DNA of 64,000 nucleotides from Parus major (Eukaryota; Chordata; Aves; Passeriformes; Paridae), in assembly GCF_001522545.3 (NCBI RefSeq), contig NC_031768.1, forward strand, positions 2,024,250-2,088,249, read 5' to 3'. Under the pieces are notes generated by a model. It was not told where the DNA came from and searched no databases. It saw only the letters and a program-made list of their open reading frames with translations. Position 1 is the first letter of the stretch. Every line of letters starts with the position of its first letter. The position numbers and the translations under genes were made by a program. Of this stretch, positions 1-13,309 are shown one piece after another.

Positions 1-59
1 TAACAAATCCCCTTTTCCAAGGGGTCTGAATCTGCCAGATCCGCTGAGATGGGGATTGG

Positions 60-702
60 TGTCTCCTGCCGTGTCCCAAGGGAGAGGAAGAGAGGGAATG
101 GCCTCAAATGGTGCCAGGGGAGGCTGAGGTTGGAGATTGGGAAGGAAAATTCCCTGGAAGAGCGGTCAGGCCTTGGGATGAGCTGCCCAGGGAGGTTTGG
201 AGTTGCTGGAATTGTCCCAGAGGAGTCTGGATGTGGCCCATGGGGACAGGGTTTGGGGTGGTGCTGCTGGGGATGGGGTGGCACTGGATGGTCCCGGAGG
301 GCTCTTCCCACCCTGATGATTCCAAGCCATTCCCAAGAGCCTGGAGAAGAGAAGCTCCTTGGAGACCTCAGAGCCCATTTCAGGGCCTAAAGGGGCACCA
401 GGAGAGCTGAGTTCCTCCCAGGAGAGGGATTTTGGACAAGAGATGGAGGAACAGGACACAGGGAATGGCTGCCAGTGGCAGAGGGCAGGGCTGGATCTTG
501 GCATCTTGGGCAGGGATTGTTCCCTGGCAGGGTGGGCAGGGGCTGGGATGGAATTGCCAGAGCAGCTGGGGCTGCCCCTGGATCCCTGGCAGTGCCCAAG
601 GCCAGGCTGGACATTGGGAGCACCTGGGACAGTGGAAGATGTTCTTATCCATGGAACTGGCTGATCCTTATGGCTCCTTCCAGCCCAAACCATTCCATGA
701 TT
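60..702 (+). mobile_element. Two adjacent CR1 LINE 3' fragments
   Basis: The first (about 60-340) runs from CCGTGTCCCAAGGGAGAGG to the CR1 end GATGATTCCAAGCCATTCC. The second (about 345-702) contains CCCCTGGATCCCTGGCAGTG and ends ATTCCATGATTCC. Both are in sense orientation and truncated at the 5' end. Their open frames are not genes. Confidence 0.9.
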
Positions 703-2345
703 CCACAGTTCCATGGCAGCTGTTCAGTCATGATCCAGGGTTATGTAACATTCTGTCTGTCCTTACTCTGGGTGACCAAAACTCTCAGGGGCAGAGGTTC
801 CACATTTGTACAACCACCACAGGGAAAAGCTGATTTATGGCACGGGAATCTCGGAGAAGGACATCACTTAGGAAGGAGCCACCCAAAAAAATCCATGTTC
901 AAATGCAAACCCAGCTGAAATGCAATAGCCACAACTATCACTGAGACAATCTGCCACTTGCCAACAAGAAAACCGCAATAAATGGCTAATAAAAACCGAC
1001 CTCTGTGAAGCACAAAAAGAAAATGTACATTACTTTATGTTGTGGTTAATTCCCAGACAATACTGCAAAATGAGGGTGAAGTGCTACATCCTGTCACTGA
1101 AAGGCAGAGAAACCCAAACAGTGAGAATTCCTCAGGCTGAGGAATGCAGACATACATCATGTCTGCAGGAATCATAAAAAGATCAAATGCAGTATTTTCT
1201 TTCAGCGCAGACAACAGCTTTGAGATTTTCCATCCAGACAGCCTTGAAAAGCGCCTCCAGCGTTTGCCAATTACTCCTGACAAAGACCATTTGGTAGTGA
1301 GTGATGTTTTAAGTGAAATAAAGCAGCAGAGAAAACTGAACATGATGAAAGGGTTCTTTTCCTCCCTCTGAAGTGACTGGAAGTTCTGCACTCGCAGGGT
1401 TGGCTTTGCGCTTCCTGCCGGTGACAAATCCCGCGGGACGCGAGCGGGGAGGTGAAGTTTGTTTGACAGTAATAGGAAAGGAACTGGTTTTCATGTTCTT
1501 TTGAGCAGCCAGAGAGTTTCTGGCTATAAACAAAGGAGAAGTTGCTGAGACTTCTGTTCCACATCATTCCTCAGAAATTTAAGTGCGTTAATGGAGGGAA
1601 TGATTCCCCAGTGTTGGAGTGGGCAGAGGCCAAAAGAGGCTGGAGCTTTCTGCCACCAGCACTTGATTTATGAATCAGCTGCAACCAGTAATAACCAGAA
1701 TATTCCATATTTTTTAATTATTTATTAATCATGGAGAGCTTCAAGACAGGTAAAAACAGCTCAGGCCCTCCAATTGTGTTTAAAGAATGATTTAAATAAC
1801 TCACTGTTGACTTTTCTCCTTTTAGTCAGAGGATTGGGGTCCATTTCGCTGCACATTTATATCTGAACTGTCAGGAGTGTTTCTCTCAGTCCTCGTGTCC
1901 TCTTTGCTGTCTGCTGGGCTCTTACAGCATCACAACCCTGCTGCCCCTAGAACACCAAATTAGCAGAAATTTGTCTCTTCCTCCCAAGGGGAGCAGCATC
2001 TTTTTCTAACTAACACAACCCAGCAGCAGCAGCTGCTTTGTGAATTATCCAAGGAAAGCTCCCATTTCCCCCTCCTTGACGTTCAACAGTTGTATCTTGT
2101 TATTGACTTAGATCCAACTCTTGAACCAGTGGGGAAAGCTCCAGAGAATGTGGGTGCATTAAGAACATTTTTCACGCTGTTTCATTTTGAAAGGGTCTGG
2201 GGTTTCTTTGTTTCACAATCCTCTGCCCATTTTCTCTAACGAAAACATTTTATTTAGAAATTAGGAATGTTTAACCATTTGGGTTTTCGGTGTTGCTTCT
2301 CCTTTTTTTATTTTTTTCCTTGTTCTCCACAACTCCCTGACTGAT
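703..2345. other. Single-copy intergenic DNA, no gene recognised
   Basis: No repeat family was recognised. Short open frames occur on both strands around 1035-1570, with a small CpG cluster near 1425-1450, but there are no convincing splice sites and no known protein. Confidence 0.6.
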
Positions 2346-4365
2346 TTTTCTAGTGGAAGATGGCCCTGCCCATGGCAGGGGTGGAACTGGATGGTCTTTA
2401 AGGACCCTTCCAACCCCAGAAATTCTGGGATTCTGGGATACATTGATAGAATAGAAATGTGGAATGGGAAATGAGAGATTTCCCACCTGGGATCCGTGTC
2501 CATCTCCATCTGTGCAAGGAGCAGTGACACACCCAGATGGATCAGTACAACAAAAAAAGCTCCAGCACTGCCAAAAAAATGTCAAATGGTCCCTCTTGAT
2601 CGTTCACCAAGATCCTTTTTAGGCCAGACCACCCCTACCAAGCATCTCTGTCCTTTCAGAGCTCATCTCATGGGAAGGACACACAAATTCCCTGAAATTC
2701 CATCTCTGTCCTTTCAGAGCTCATCTCGTGGGAAGGAAACCCAAATTCCCTGCAATTCCTTGTTGGCTTCTTCTGGGCAAGCCCTGGATGTCAGCCCGGT
2801 CAGGCTGGCACAGCCAGGAGTGGCACCAGCCTCCTGCTGAGAGTGTCCCTTGTCCCCTCAGCGCTGCCTGCTGGGGACACAGGGATCCAGGGGCAGCCCC
2901 AGCTGCTCTGGCAATTCCATCCCAGCCCCTGCCCACCCTGCCAGGGAACAATCCCTGCCCAAGATGCCAAGATCCAGCCCTGCCCTCTGCCCCTGGCAGC
3001 CATTCCCTGGCTCCTGGCCCTGCAGCCCTTGGCAATTGTCTCTCTCCAGCTTTCCTGGGGCTCCTTCAGGCCCTGCAAGGCCACCCTGAGCTCAGCCCAA
3101 AGCTTCTCCTGGCCAGGCTGAACAATGGCAGCTGGGCCAGCCTTTCCTGCCAGCAGAGCTGCTCCATCCCTCTGCTCATCCTGCTTCCAAAGCCCCTCCA
3201 TCCACCGAGGGTGAAGCCCTGATTTTCCCAAATGATGCTCCAACAATCTCAACAGGTGAATGTTTAACCCCATTATTTCTTATTTCATGGGTCATTTTTC
3301 CCTCCCAGACCCAGGGAACAACTCATTGAATCATTATTGATCTCTAAGTCTGGGTGACTGGAAGTTCCCATGAAAACCCCATCCATCCCTGCCCTCTGCC
3401 ACTGGCAGCCATTCCCTGTGTCCTGGCCCTCCATCCCTTGGGAATTGTCTCTCTCCATCTTTCTTTCAGGTTCTGGAAGGCCACAGTGAGGTCACCCTGA
3501 AGTTTCTCCTCTCCAAAATTACTGCAGTCAGAGGAAATATTTCACTCTGCTCCATCCAAGGACATTATTGAGAGGGCTCTGTGCCAAGGATCCACCAGGC
3601 CCCTAATTCTGAAGGAATAAAACACAGGAGCTGACATTTCTCCCCTACAAACCCACTAATGAAACCTCAGAGTGGAGTTCATGGAATCACAGAATCATCA
3701 AGGTCAGAAGAGACCTTCAAGATCACCCAGTCCAAGGATTTGAACTCTGTCTTGAGTGACAATTCCAAAAGGAATGATTTAACCTGAGAGAGGAACAATT
3801 CCAACAAAGTTAAAATCCAGTAAAACTGAGAGAATATAAAAGGCCACAAAACTTCAAGTTTCACTTGGAAGCAGCAGAAAGAAAATTATATTTTTAAAAT
3901 ATTTATCCAGATTCAGTTGTGGTGTAACATTGAAGACAATACTTTTTACTGTTATAAATAAATTTTTAATTTATTTTGTGAGTGAGTAGGATAATAGTTG
4001 GATGTGGATCTCCTGTAATTCCTTATTTCTGCACAGTACAGCTGCATCATCTAGTGGACAGCACAGAGATTGCATTGGTTTTACATTTTATACAGCTGAT
4101 TTGGGATTGATGAGCTTTGGTTTTCCACACTTCACTGAGGTGTTTCCTAAACCTGAATTCTGGGGTTATTGATATCCACTAGAACATGCAGTGAAATGAA
4201 CTGGAAATGTCATTTTTTTTTTCTTTCTATTTATGGAATGGTTTGGGTTGGAAGGGACATCACAAATTATTCCACCCTCTGCCCTGGGCAGGGACATCTC
4301 CCACTATCCCAGGGTGCTCCAAATCCCTTCCAGCCTGGCCTTGGAACTTCCAGGGATCCAAGGGG
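2345..4365. mobile_element. Cluster of CR1 fragments
   Basis: Fragments are at 2350-2446 (+), 2880-3190 (-), 3385-3520 (-), 3679-3738 (-) and 4233-4362 (-). The 2880-3190 copy includes the mid-3'-UTR region ending GCTCATCCTGCTTCC. A 58-bp tandem duplication (CTCTGTCCTTTCAGAGCTC) occupies about 2645-2760. Confidence 0.8.
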
Positions 4366-6978
4366 AATAAAAAGAAAGAAACCCATCAAGTTTTGTTAGG
4401 ATATTTCCCTGTGTCCCATTAAATCCATCACAGATGCTCTAAAACATCTCAGGTTCTACCCAAGTGTGGCACTTCTTGGGCACCATCATTTTTAAAAGCT
4501 CTTTCTCTAGGAATGTCATCTTGGTAAGGTTTTCATGGCTTATTTAAAAGCTTAAATTACAGGTTATGAAGTTGATGCTCCCTTCTGTTGTCCCAAACCA
4601 GACAGGCCTGAAGGCCCTGAGCCGTGGTGGATGAGCTCCAGACATTTCAGGAGAAAACTCTCCACTTTCTGCAGAAAAATCCATGAAAAATCCCAGAAAA
4701 ATCCATTTATTTCCAAAGAAAATCCATATTTTACTGACATAAATTCACACAGCAAAGATTTTGTAGGGAGGTTTCATGTTTGTAATTTTTCAGTGACTTC
4801 AGTGGCTGCACTAAATCAACACCTCTCTTAAAAAATAAAAAAAATTCAAAAAAAGTTTTTTAAAAAATAAGAAAATCAAGCTGTGCTATTTCTGCCTCAT
4901 GCTCTTTATCACATGAAATCTGGTGGCTCTTATTAAACAAACCCAGAATCTTCACTGCAGCCACTGAGTGCATTCCCACTTCAGCTCTCCTCAAATCCCA
5001 GGATCACCAAGGTGGGAAGAGCCCCTCAGGATCATCCAGTGCCACCCCAGCCCCACCAGCATCACCCCAAACCCTGTCCCCAAGGGCCACATCCAGACTC
5101 CTCTGGGATGATTCCAGTGACCCCAAACTTCCCTGGGCAGCTCATCCCAAGGCCTGGCTGCTCTTCCAGGGATTTTTTTTTCCCCTAATATCCAATTAGG
5201 AATGAAATTTGAGGTTGTTTCCTCTCCTCCTTTCCCTTGGGACATGGCAGCAGAGCTGTCCCCTCCTGGCAGGGACTTGTGCAGAGCAGTGAGGTCCCCC
5301 CTGAGCCTCCTCCAGGCTGAGCCCCTTTCCCAGTTCAGCTGCTCTTCCCAGGATTTATTTTCCAGCTCTTTCCCAATTTTTTTGCCCTTTCCTGGCCACA
5401 TTCCAACCCCTCAGTGTCATTTTTTGGGTCACACTGCAGAACTTGTAAGAGATTGCACCTCCCTGCCCCAGTGTGGACCAGGTTTGTATCAGGCAGAAGC
5501 TGAGCTCATTGCTCTGATTTGCAGTGAAATGGAATTTATACCAAGAGGGAAACCAAGCACTTCTTCTTTCCCACAGTAAGATCCCAGCTCAATCCTTTCT
5601 CAGGGAACAGAGCACTGAGGAGATGCTGTTTGCAGCTCAAAGCAGAGGCTGAGAGGGAGAATTTTCACTCTGAAAACTTGATTTAGTGTCCTGTAAAACA
5701 GGGGAAGAGCACTCCCAGGGCTGCTGCTTCCTCAGGCGCCTCAGCTCCCAGCCCAGCTTAGGGTGCCTTGTCTTGCACATAACTCAGGTTAAATCCAAAA
5801 AGATTAAGCTTAAATTTAAGGAATAATTTTATACATACACATAAATTGCTGTGCTCTTCTTTCCTGCACTTCCAGACCCCCTTTGCTGCTCTCCCTGGAG
5901 CGTGTGGAGGAGTTCCAGGAGCACAGCTCATATCCAAACCACCTGGAATTAACGTGGAGCCGCCAGCAAAAGCAAATGAACTTCTGTCAAACTCGTATTC
6001 ACCTCACCAGACACGTTGTAGAGAAGCTGTTCTTAAAATAACCATCCTAAGGAAAAAAAGAGAAATAAAGCAGCCAAACATCCTTATCTCCTTTAACTCT
6101 GGCAGCATTTTGTGATGAAATGATAAAATTAGAAACACAGCTGGTGTTAGAGAATGAAAAGGGGTTTATTAAAGAAGGTCAGTCACAGGGCAGGGGCTGA
6201 GACAGTCAGTGGCACAAAAGGAGGCAAACTGGTGAGAATTCCCTAGAAAACAGCATTCCCAAATCCAAGGGAATCTCAGGAAGCACTTCAGAGGCAGAAA
6301 AACCCAGAATCCTTAAAGCTGGAAAAGAATTTAAGCTCAAAGTCCAACCATCACCCCATGGTCACCATCAAACCAAGTCCTCAAGTGCCACATCCACATT
6401 TTTGAACACTCCCAGGGATGGGTGACTCTTCCCTGTTCCAATGTTTTATAACCCTTTCCATGAAAAAAAAATTCCTGATATCCAATTTAAATTGATCAGG
6501 GCTTAATGGGACTGACTAAAGTGTAAAATACACTGGTAAGTGACTTAAAAACATAATTCAGGCAAATTTGAAGGTAAATTGGCCTGAAGGATGTAAGGAA
6601 ATGTTGTTCCAGCTCCAGAAAGGATTTTAGAAAAATAAAACAGACAAGTCTTGTAGAAAATGAAGTAATATATTTACAAAAATAAACACTCTTTAAAATA
6701 ATCATAGAAAATTATCACAAGAGAATCACAACTCCAAATGAAGTTTCTGCAGTTTAAATAAGGATCCTGCCCTGAAATTCCCTTTAAAAAAATTCTCTTT
6801 TCTCCAAACCAAGGAGCTCGAGCTCTCCGCTTCAGCAGAATCTTTTGTGTAAAAGTCAGCAAAGAACAAAATTATTCTGGGGGATTTTTAAATTATTCTT
6901 TGCTGCTCAGGTCCATTAAAAGAGTAATAAACTAGCAAGAATCCTTGACCAATTACAGCTGTCACAGCTCCAGAGGGC
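4366..6978. other. Intergenic DNA and SETD4 3' flank with two CR1 copies
   Basis: CR1 fragments lie at 5000-5405 (-) and 6300-6490 (-). An A-rich stretch is at 4828-4875. The rest appears single-copy, and no gene was recognised. The part next to 6979 should hold the SETD4 3' UTR. Confidence 0.6.
6165..6170 (-). terminator. SETD4: Weak candidate SETD4 polyadenylation signal
   Basis: On the minus strand an AATAAA lies about 0.8 kb past the SETD4 stop, and none was seen nearer. The surrounding 6150-6240 resembles the LTR-like fragments at 45.5-46.1 kb, so the signal may belong to a transposon. Confidence 0.25.
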
Positions 6979-9900
6979 TCAAGTTGCTCCTAAATTCGAG
7001 TTGCAAAGAATCTCAGCTGATTTTTGAAGGATCTTGAGGTCTTCTGAGCGCAGCATTTCCACCAAGGCCAGCTGGGTTTTGAGGTTCTCTTTGGCCCTTT
7101 TCAGCTGGGAAATCTGGAGTTGAGACAAAATGGGATAAAATGATTCAACATTCTGATTGTTTAATAGGACATGCAGAGAAAATTTGTGGAAATCTGTAAG
7201 GATTTTATTGATTATGTTAAAATAGTGGGTTTTTAAAATTCCACAAGAGAAACTTTAATAGCAAATAAAATTAAAAGAAAAAAGGAGGGAAAGGGAAAAA
7301 AACCATCAAAATTCTCACCCAGAAAATGACATTTTTCTGATGTAGAAAGGAATCTGAGCTCCCTTGTTTTCCCAAATTACCTGGAGAAGGACGTGCTGGG
7401 TCTCCTCTATTAACAACTGACAAATTTTTGCTGCTGTACCCAAAGCTTGCTGTTCATTCCTGGCTGAGGTGACATCACCAAGCAGGATCCTCCTCCAGCA
7501 GGTACTGCAACCAAAATGTTTGAAGAGTACAGAGATATTTGCTGCACTCCCCAGCTGGATGCCAAACGTGGCTCTAACCTACCCCAGGGATTTATTTTTA
7601 GTTCTTAGATCAATTTATTCCACTCAGCAATGAATCTTCAAAGCACAAACAGCTCTGGAGAAGCCTTTTCCCATTAATTTATTCCCTCATTTCATTTATT
7701 CCAAGCAAAGTGCAGGTAACCATTTTCCATCTCTGATGTTTGAGGCAGATTTGCCATTTGGAATAAATGTTCCAAGTGCACTGACAGTCCCTGGAGATTA
7801 ATTTCAGCAACTTCCTTGGCCCTGGAATTCCAGCTTGTGGAAAGCACATGATTCAAGGAAATCAAGCCAGGGTAAGAGCATTTAAAATTTCAACAAACCA
7901 ACAGGAAAAAGGCCTGGAGCCTGAACCTTGAGGGAGTTTCTGGGGCTTGAAATAGAGAGGGAAAACAAAACACAAAAGAAAATCACCAAAGCAGCAATAG
8001 AATAATGACTTTGCCTTTCTTCTTTTTACTTCTCACCTGGGGTCAATAAAACAGACACAGGACATCCAAAAATTGCCCCAATATGTCACTCAGAGCCAGC
8101 AGAGAGCAAAGAGTGAAGGGAAAGAGAAAATACTGAAGGGTCTGGAAAACATCCTGGGAGAAGGAGCTGAACTGGGAAAGGGGCTCAGCCTGGAGAAAAG
8201 GAAGCTGAGGGGGGACCTCACTGCTCTGGATGAGGATGGAAGGAACGAGAGAATGAGAGGAAACAGCCTCAGATTGCACCAGGGGAGGCTCAGGTTGGAG
8301 ACTGGGAATGAAGATTTCCCTGGAAGTCTGGATGTGGCCCTTGGGGACAGGGTTTGGGGTGGTGCTGGTGGGTCTGGGGTGGCACTTGATGGTCTTGAGG
8401 GGCTCTTCCTGCCTTGGTGATCCCATGAAAGAAAAGCAAAAGCCCCCTGCACATCCAGCAAACATTCAGGGTGCTGCAACTCACAATTCATCTGCTCCCA
8501 GACTCAACACCTTGAGGGCTGTGAGGAGTCTCCAGGATGGTCCCTCCCATCCAAAGGTCAGGTTCCTACAAAGTCAAAGTGATGAGGTGAAGTTAAGGTG
8601 ACCTTCAGAGAGACAATTTTCTTCCTGAGGCACATCAGCCATGAAGATCTCCAGCTCTGATAGTGGTGTTTAAAACCTCTCCATCTCCCTCAAGCAGTGA
8701 GTTTGCTAAAAAACAAATTTATTTTTTTTCTGGGTTTTGATACTAGAAGCAAAATTTGACTCCCAGAAAAACTGAATAAAAAACTCACCAGGAAACAAAA
8801 AACTCCAGATACTTACTCTAGGAAATCATGATCCTTTAGAATGGAAACTTTGGCCTTTCTCTGCTTGTCCAGTGGTGAGAAATATTTGAGGAGAATATCT
8901 ACAGAAAAATACATTTTAAATATTTAAATAAATTGTATTTTAGAGAATCCACAATCATCAATTCTGAAATAAAATTTCAACAATATTTTTCATGTAGGAT
9001 TATGATCAAAACCTGCTAAATTCTAGTGAACTTTCCAGAATTCTCAAAAGCTACCAGCAATCTCCAGGACTGTGTCCTTGTAACAGAAATCCTGACTCAA
9101 ACTGAAGTTATCAAAGTCTCCAAGCAAGTTCTCTTTGTTGTGGAGATCTGGATTTCAATCAGTGGTGCAACCTCAGACATCCAGCTGGAGTCTCCATATA
9201 GATGCTGTTAACAATCACAGTTTTTAAAAGTAAAATGGTAACAAAAACCACTTTCAATTTAAAAAAATTTAAAGCATTAAAGTCTATGCAAGGAGGTATC
9301 AAACCCTTTTCCACTCCTTGAGAATTTACATGCTCCTTTCAAAATTGTGCCTTTCAATGCCCAGACAACCCCTAAATCCCACCTGGTGAGACATAAACGC
9401 TGCTGTGAGGGTTATCCATGGCAACAAATCCATATTCCAGCAGCAGCCTCTGATTATCATGAGGTCCATAGCAGATAAAAACTTCCTGGTATTTTTTGCA
9501 TTGTGAATTTGTCCAAATTTCATAGCTCCTCGTCTGCTCGTTAAACGCAGCCTTGACCTTCAGGGAGTGAAACAATAAGAGGTTTTTACTCTTGGTAGGG
9601 TGAAAAAGGAAACAAACCTTTGAATTTTGAAACCTTAGAGGATTAAACTTTGTGTTAAATTGTGGGGACTTCTTGGAGAGATCCTGAATCTGCAAACACA
9701 GATGTTCCATGCAGAGTTGGCCTCTGCTGTGCTGCTCCAGCTCAGTGTTGGCACCCAGAGCCTGGCAGAAGGTGGAAATTCTCTTCTGCATTCCCCTCAG
9801 GCTGCTCTGAGGCTTCAGCCAGAGGTGAAATAACACAAGGACCATGGAACTTGGAATTTCTGTCAGGAGAAGGAATTTGTCTTGCTTTCAGGAGCAGATC

Positions 9901-12900
9901 AGAGGGCTGTTTACAAGTGGCTCTTCCCAAAAGCTGCTCTGGATCTCCTCCAGCCACTGTGAGCTCTCCTCGTGCCTTGGCTTTGCCCCATAAACTGAAA
10001 TATTTGAATTATAGAATTCAAATGTTTGGGTTGGAAGGGACCTTAAACATCTTGTTCCACACCCTGCCGCAGCAGGAACACCTCCCACTGTCCCAGGAGC
10101 TCCCAATGTCCAGCCTGGCCTTGGGCACTGCCAGGGATCCAGGGGCAGCCCCAGCTGCTCTGGCAATTCCATCCCAGCCCCTGCCCACCCTCAAAGGGCA
10201 GAATTTTTTTCCCAATATCCCACCTAACCCTGCCCTCTGGCAGTGGGAAGCCATTCCCTGTGTCCTGGCACTCCAGCTCCTGAGGATCTGAGACATTTTT
10301 CCCCCTGTGAGATCTCTCCCTGACCTCCCCAATCTCCTCATCCATCACATAAATGCAGATGGCATTGACAGAGTGCACATAAAAATAAAGAAATTTCCTG
10401 ATCTATTTTGAGCTTCTTACCTGAACATTTGGGCTGTGGTTTAGCAAATCTAAATATGGTGCCAATGCATAAACATCTGGCTCCAGGGAAAAACATTCCC
10501 TGTGTGGATGTTTCATGTAAATTGTCCTGGTATTTATAGTGCACCAAGCCCACTCCAAAGCACTGTAATTAAAAATAGTTCCTGTGTTCTCAGCAAATAA
10601 AGGCTGCAGGGAAGAGAAGAAAGCTTTGGAAGTTCTGAACAGCTCTTGGATCATCATTTTTTGCTCCTGAGCCTTCTTTTTTAAGGGTCTGGGGAGAAGA
10701 TTTATGACATCAGGTTCCAAACAAGCAGGACAAGTGTAAGTCTTGGGTAGAACATCCAGGTAAGGCTTCCATGGAGATTTCTCCCCAGCGTGTTTCTCTG
10801 CTATCAAAAACGTGCACAGTGCCAGCAAAGGAGATACTGGGGGCTTCCATCTATTGGAAAAGAAAATAATTAAAAATAATTAAAAATAAAAAATAAAAGT
10901 CCCAATGCAGCAGACCCACAGAGGAGAGATGAGAAATGGACACAGCAGTGTTTTACCTCTCTCAGAGCTCTCTGGAAGTTATAAATAGTTTGTGTTTGAA
11001 ACTTCTTTGTAGCTCATCTCCAAGTCCTTTGGCTGATTTCAAAGGGACAATAAAAGCTGGTTTGCAATAACAATTTCAGGTTCACACCTTGGGTTGGGTT
11101 TTTTTAGGATATACAAGTATTCAATGCCCAGCATGAGGCCTTCCTCCAACTTTTCCAAATCGTTCCAAATTTTCTAAAAGGCCCTGGCTTTGCAGCCCAG
11201 TTTTATCTTCCTTTTCCTACTGAAGCTGACTCACAAATTCCCCCCCAAAAAATTCCTAATTGACATTTAGGGCCAAGCAGACTCTGAGGCAGCTCCAGCT
11301 CCAGCCTGTGCTCTCTCTCCAGCTCTGCCAAGCTCAAAGGGGATGTTCAGTATCAAAACTTTTTCCCTATCTGAGCATTCCACATCCCTGAAATGCTGGC
11401 ACCACTCAGGATATTCAGCTGAAAGCTCCACCACCCCTTCAGAGGATTCATTACTGCTGAAAAAACCCCACTAAAGGCCATCAAGTGTCACTTGTCACTT
11501 ACTTCACAATGTGTCCTCCCAAGCAGCTGCTGAGGACAGTGCCTGTGGTGAGCAGACACTTCTCAGGCAATGAAATAATCAGATCTCCTGCCTTTGAGGG
11601 AGGAATGAAAAAAAATTACACACAAGGAACAGTAAAAATCAAGTGTAATGGACGCATCTAATTACTGTGGGGCCTGGTGGTTTCACATTAGGGCTGCAAC
11701 TGCCTAAAAGTCAGAAATTATGTTCACAATGGAATTCTGAGCTTTGCTTGTTGCAAAAATCATTAAATGTCAAAAAAACCTGAGGAGATCCTGCATTAGG
11801 AACAACAGCACTCACCTGAAGAGCTTTTGTTGTCATCAATCCTCTTCCTGTCTCTGAAGAAGGAACACAGAGCAGGAGTAAATAAATGTAGATATGGAAA
11901 ATCAGCAATCAGGTCAGCAAGGAAAAGCTCTAAAAGAACAGCCCCTATGTGTTATAAAACATAAATTCAATTATGGACTGCTCCAGATGTATCTCATGTC
12001 TTTGTTCTCCCATTCTCTTTATTTTTCAGGATCTTTTCCCTGCAAATCCTGCATTTGCTGTCCAGTTCCAGCAATTATTCAGCTTTTTTCTCCTCCCACT
12101 TATAGAAATTATTCATCTTCTTTTTCTCCATTTTTAACTCAAACACATTTTTTAGCACCAGCTGCAGCTCTTGGTTTCAGAGTTTTAATTAAACTGTAGC
12201 ATATCTAGTCACAATATTTTTCTCTGATCCATTCTATTCTTTGTGATCTAGTATTACAAAATGTTTTAAATATAAGCCACATAAAATAATAAAAAAGTAA
12301 GTACAAATCTTTACTTTGAACATTACTAAGTGAACCTCAGCTCTCTGCTGAACTTGCTTGGGGATAAAAAGATAAAGTTATAACAAGGTTAAATTTCAAG
12401 AAACTGTTTTATTAGCAGTTCAAATTTTGGCTTTTTCAGGCCTCTATGTCTACTTTTCCACATTAAATTGAGTTTCCAAGAATCCTTGGAAGAGTATCAG
12501 TAACTGGTTTTTTTCCTGATGCCAGACAGGTGCATAATTCAAAATGAAAGCAGGAATCTAAAATTTTTAGAAGATTCAGATTTGTACCATCAATAAATAA
12601 ATAAAGAATTACCCCAGAACTCTGCTGGCCTTAAATTACTGTTTTCAAATCCTCTCTCTTTTAGCCACTTCTTAAGTTTAATGTATTCCAGCTTGTGACT
12701 GCAGTTGACTAAAAATAGAAAAAAAATTAATGCTATAAAAGAGCATTCTGTTAGACAATAAAGGAAATATAAACATTTTACTGTATAGTCAGAGAAAACT
12801 GTCTTTTGGACATTTTAAAGCATAACAGAATAGCAAGACTCCCATTGAACAAAATAAATTTGGGGTCTCTGGGCACTGGGAGGTCTCAGAAATGTGTGAG

Positions 12901-13215
12901 TTATTCAGCATATCCAAGGAATTTTAAAATAATGTAATATTTGCCATTAGGCAGAAAAGAGAGGTCAGAAAATTCACCGTGCTCTGCTTGGGACTATAAA
13001 CAAATGCTCAGATATTTGCATATAAAAAAAGGTAACATTTATGAATGCAATTTTCCAAGCACAAAGGCTTTTGAAAATATAAATAATAAAATGACACCTT
13101 GAGAATCAATTGGTTATTTTATTAAACTTCCAGGTATGATGATACCTCCATCCATAAAACTCTTCAAGAGTTTTCTTCTTCTGCTTCGACCTGTCCGACC
13201 TCTGCTTTTCTTCAT
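6979..13215 (-). CDS. SETD4: SETD4, SET-domain lysine methyltransferase, complete, ten coding exons
   Basis: Coding exons in transcript order are 13215-13146, 12708-12613, 11853-11816, 11591-11503, 10850-10421, 9557-9383, 8898-8817, 8565-8485, 7504-7381 and 7113-6979. All junctions are GT-AG and keep phase, giving 1320 nt and 439 residues; the human protein is about 440. The basic N-terminus MKKSRGRTGRSRRRK fixes the start, with TGA at 6981-6979. Visible SET motifs are GRGLM (58-62), the NHS motif (235-237) and the CYG stretch around Tyr271. The part after about residue 300 is the substrate-binding-like C-terminal domain. The family methylates histone lysines (H3K4 and H4K20 have been reported) and is linked to cell quiescence, in nucleus and cytoplasm. 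CR1 fragments sit in introns 5 and 8. The gene is head-to-head with CBR1. I see no frameshift or missing motif. Confidence 0.95.
8090..8440 (+). mobile_element. CR1 fragment in SETD4 intron 8
   Basis: The copy contains GGGCTCAGCCTGGAG and GTCTGGATGTGGCCCTTGGG and ends near GGTGATCCCATGAA. It lies antisense to SETD4, 45 bp from exon 8. Confidence 0.88.
10010..10300 (-). mobile_element. CR1 fragment in SETD4 intron 5
   Basis: It starts at the reverse-complemented tail (TTATAGAATTCAAATG, then GGTTGGAAGGGACCTTAAAC) and stops near AGCTCCTGAGGATC, about 120 bp from the end of exon 5. Confidence 0.9.
10421..10850 (-). CDS. SETD4: SETD4 exon 5, main SET-domain exon
   Basis: This is the longest SETD4 exon (430 nt, residues 99-241). 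It starts with one base completing Lys98 and then WKPP, and ends in NHSPNVQ just before a GTAAGA donor. It encodes most of the inserted I-SET region (KPYLDVLPKTYTCPACLEP) and the NHS cofactor-pocket motif. The Cys-x-x-Cys in that insert resembles the human one. The acceptor reads TTTTCCAATAG on the minus strand. Confidence 0.95.
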
Positions 13216-13248
13216 ATTAAGCAACAGATTTTGCCTTTTTTCGACAAC
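13216..13248 (-). other. SETD4: SETD4 5' UTR segment with splice acceptor
   Basis: On the minus strand a run of T followed by CAG ends at 13249, and 33 nt then lead to the SETD4 ATG at 13215. This implies an upstream non-coding exon, most simply in the CpG-rich block at 13.74-14.48 kb. A candidate donor there reads GTAGCAG/GTGGGT, with the exon ending near 14122. If that exon is used, one of its frames stops at the TAA just before the ATG, so a short upstream reading frame is possible. The acceptor is seen; the upstream exon is inferred. Confidence 0.5.
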
Positions 13249-13309
13249 CTGAAAAAATATATTAAAAATAACTTTATTATAAACATTTAAAGTCACTTCC
13301 AAATTTATT

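Noticed and set aside
1144..1371. A 75-residue plus-strand frame of protein-like composition
   Set aside because: No recognisable family, no splice sites in phase and an equally open antisense frame. Kept only as a possible conserved element.
2721..3273. Open frames of about 100-160 residues on both strands
   Set aside because: They lie in a CR1 3' fragment. The same peptide fragments recur at many other places in the window.
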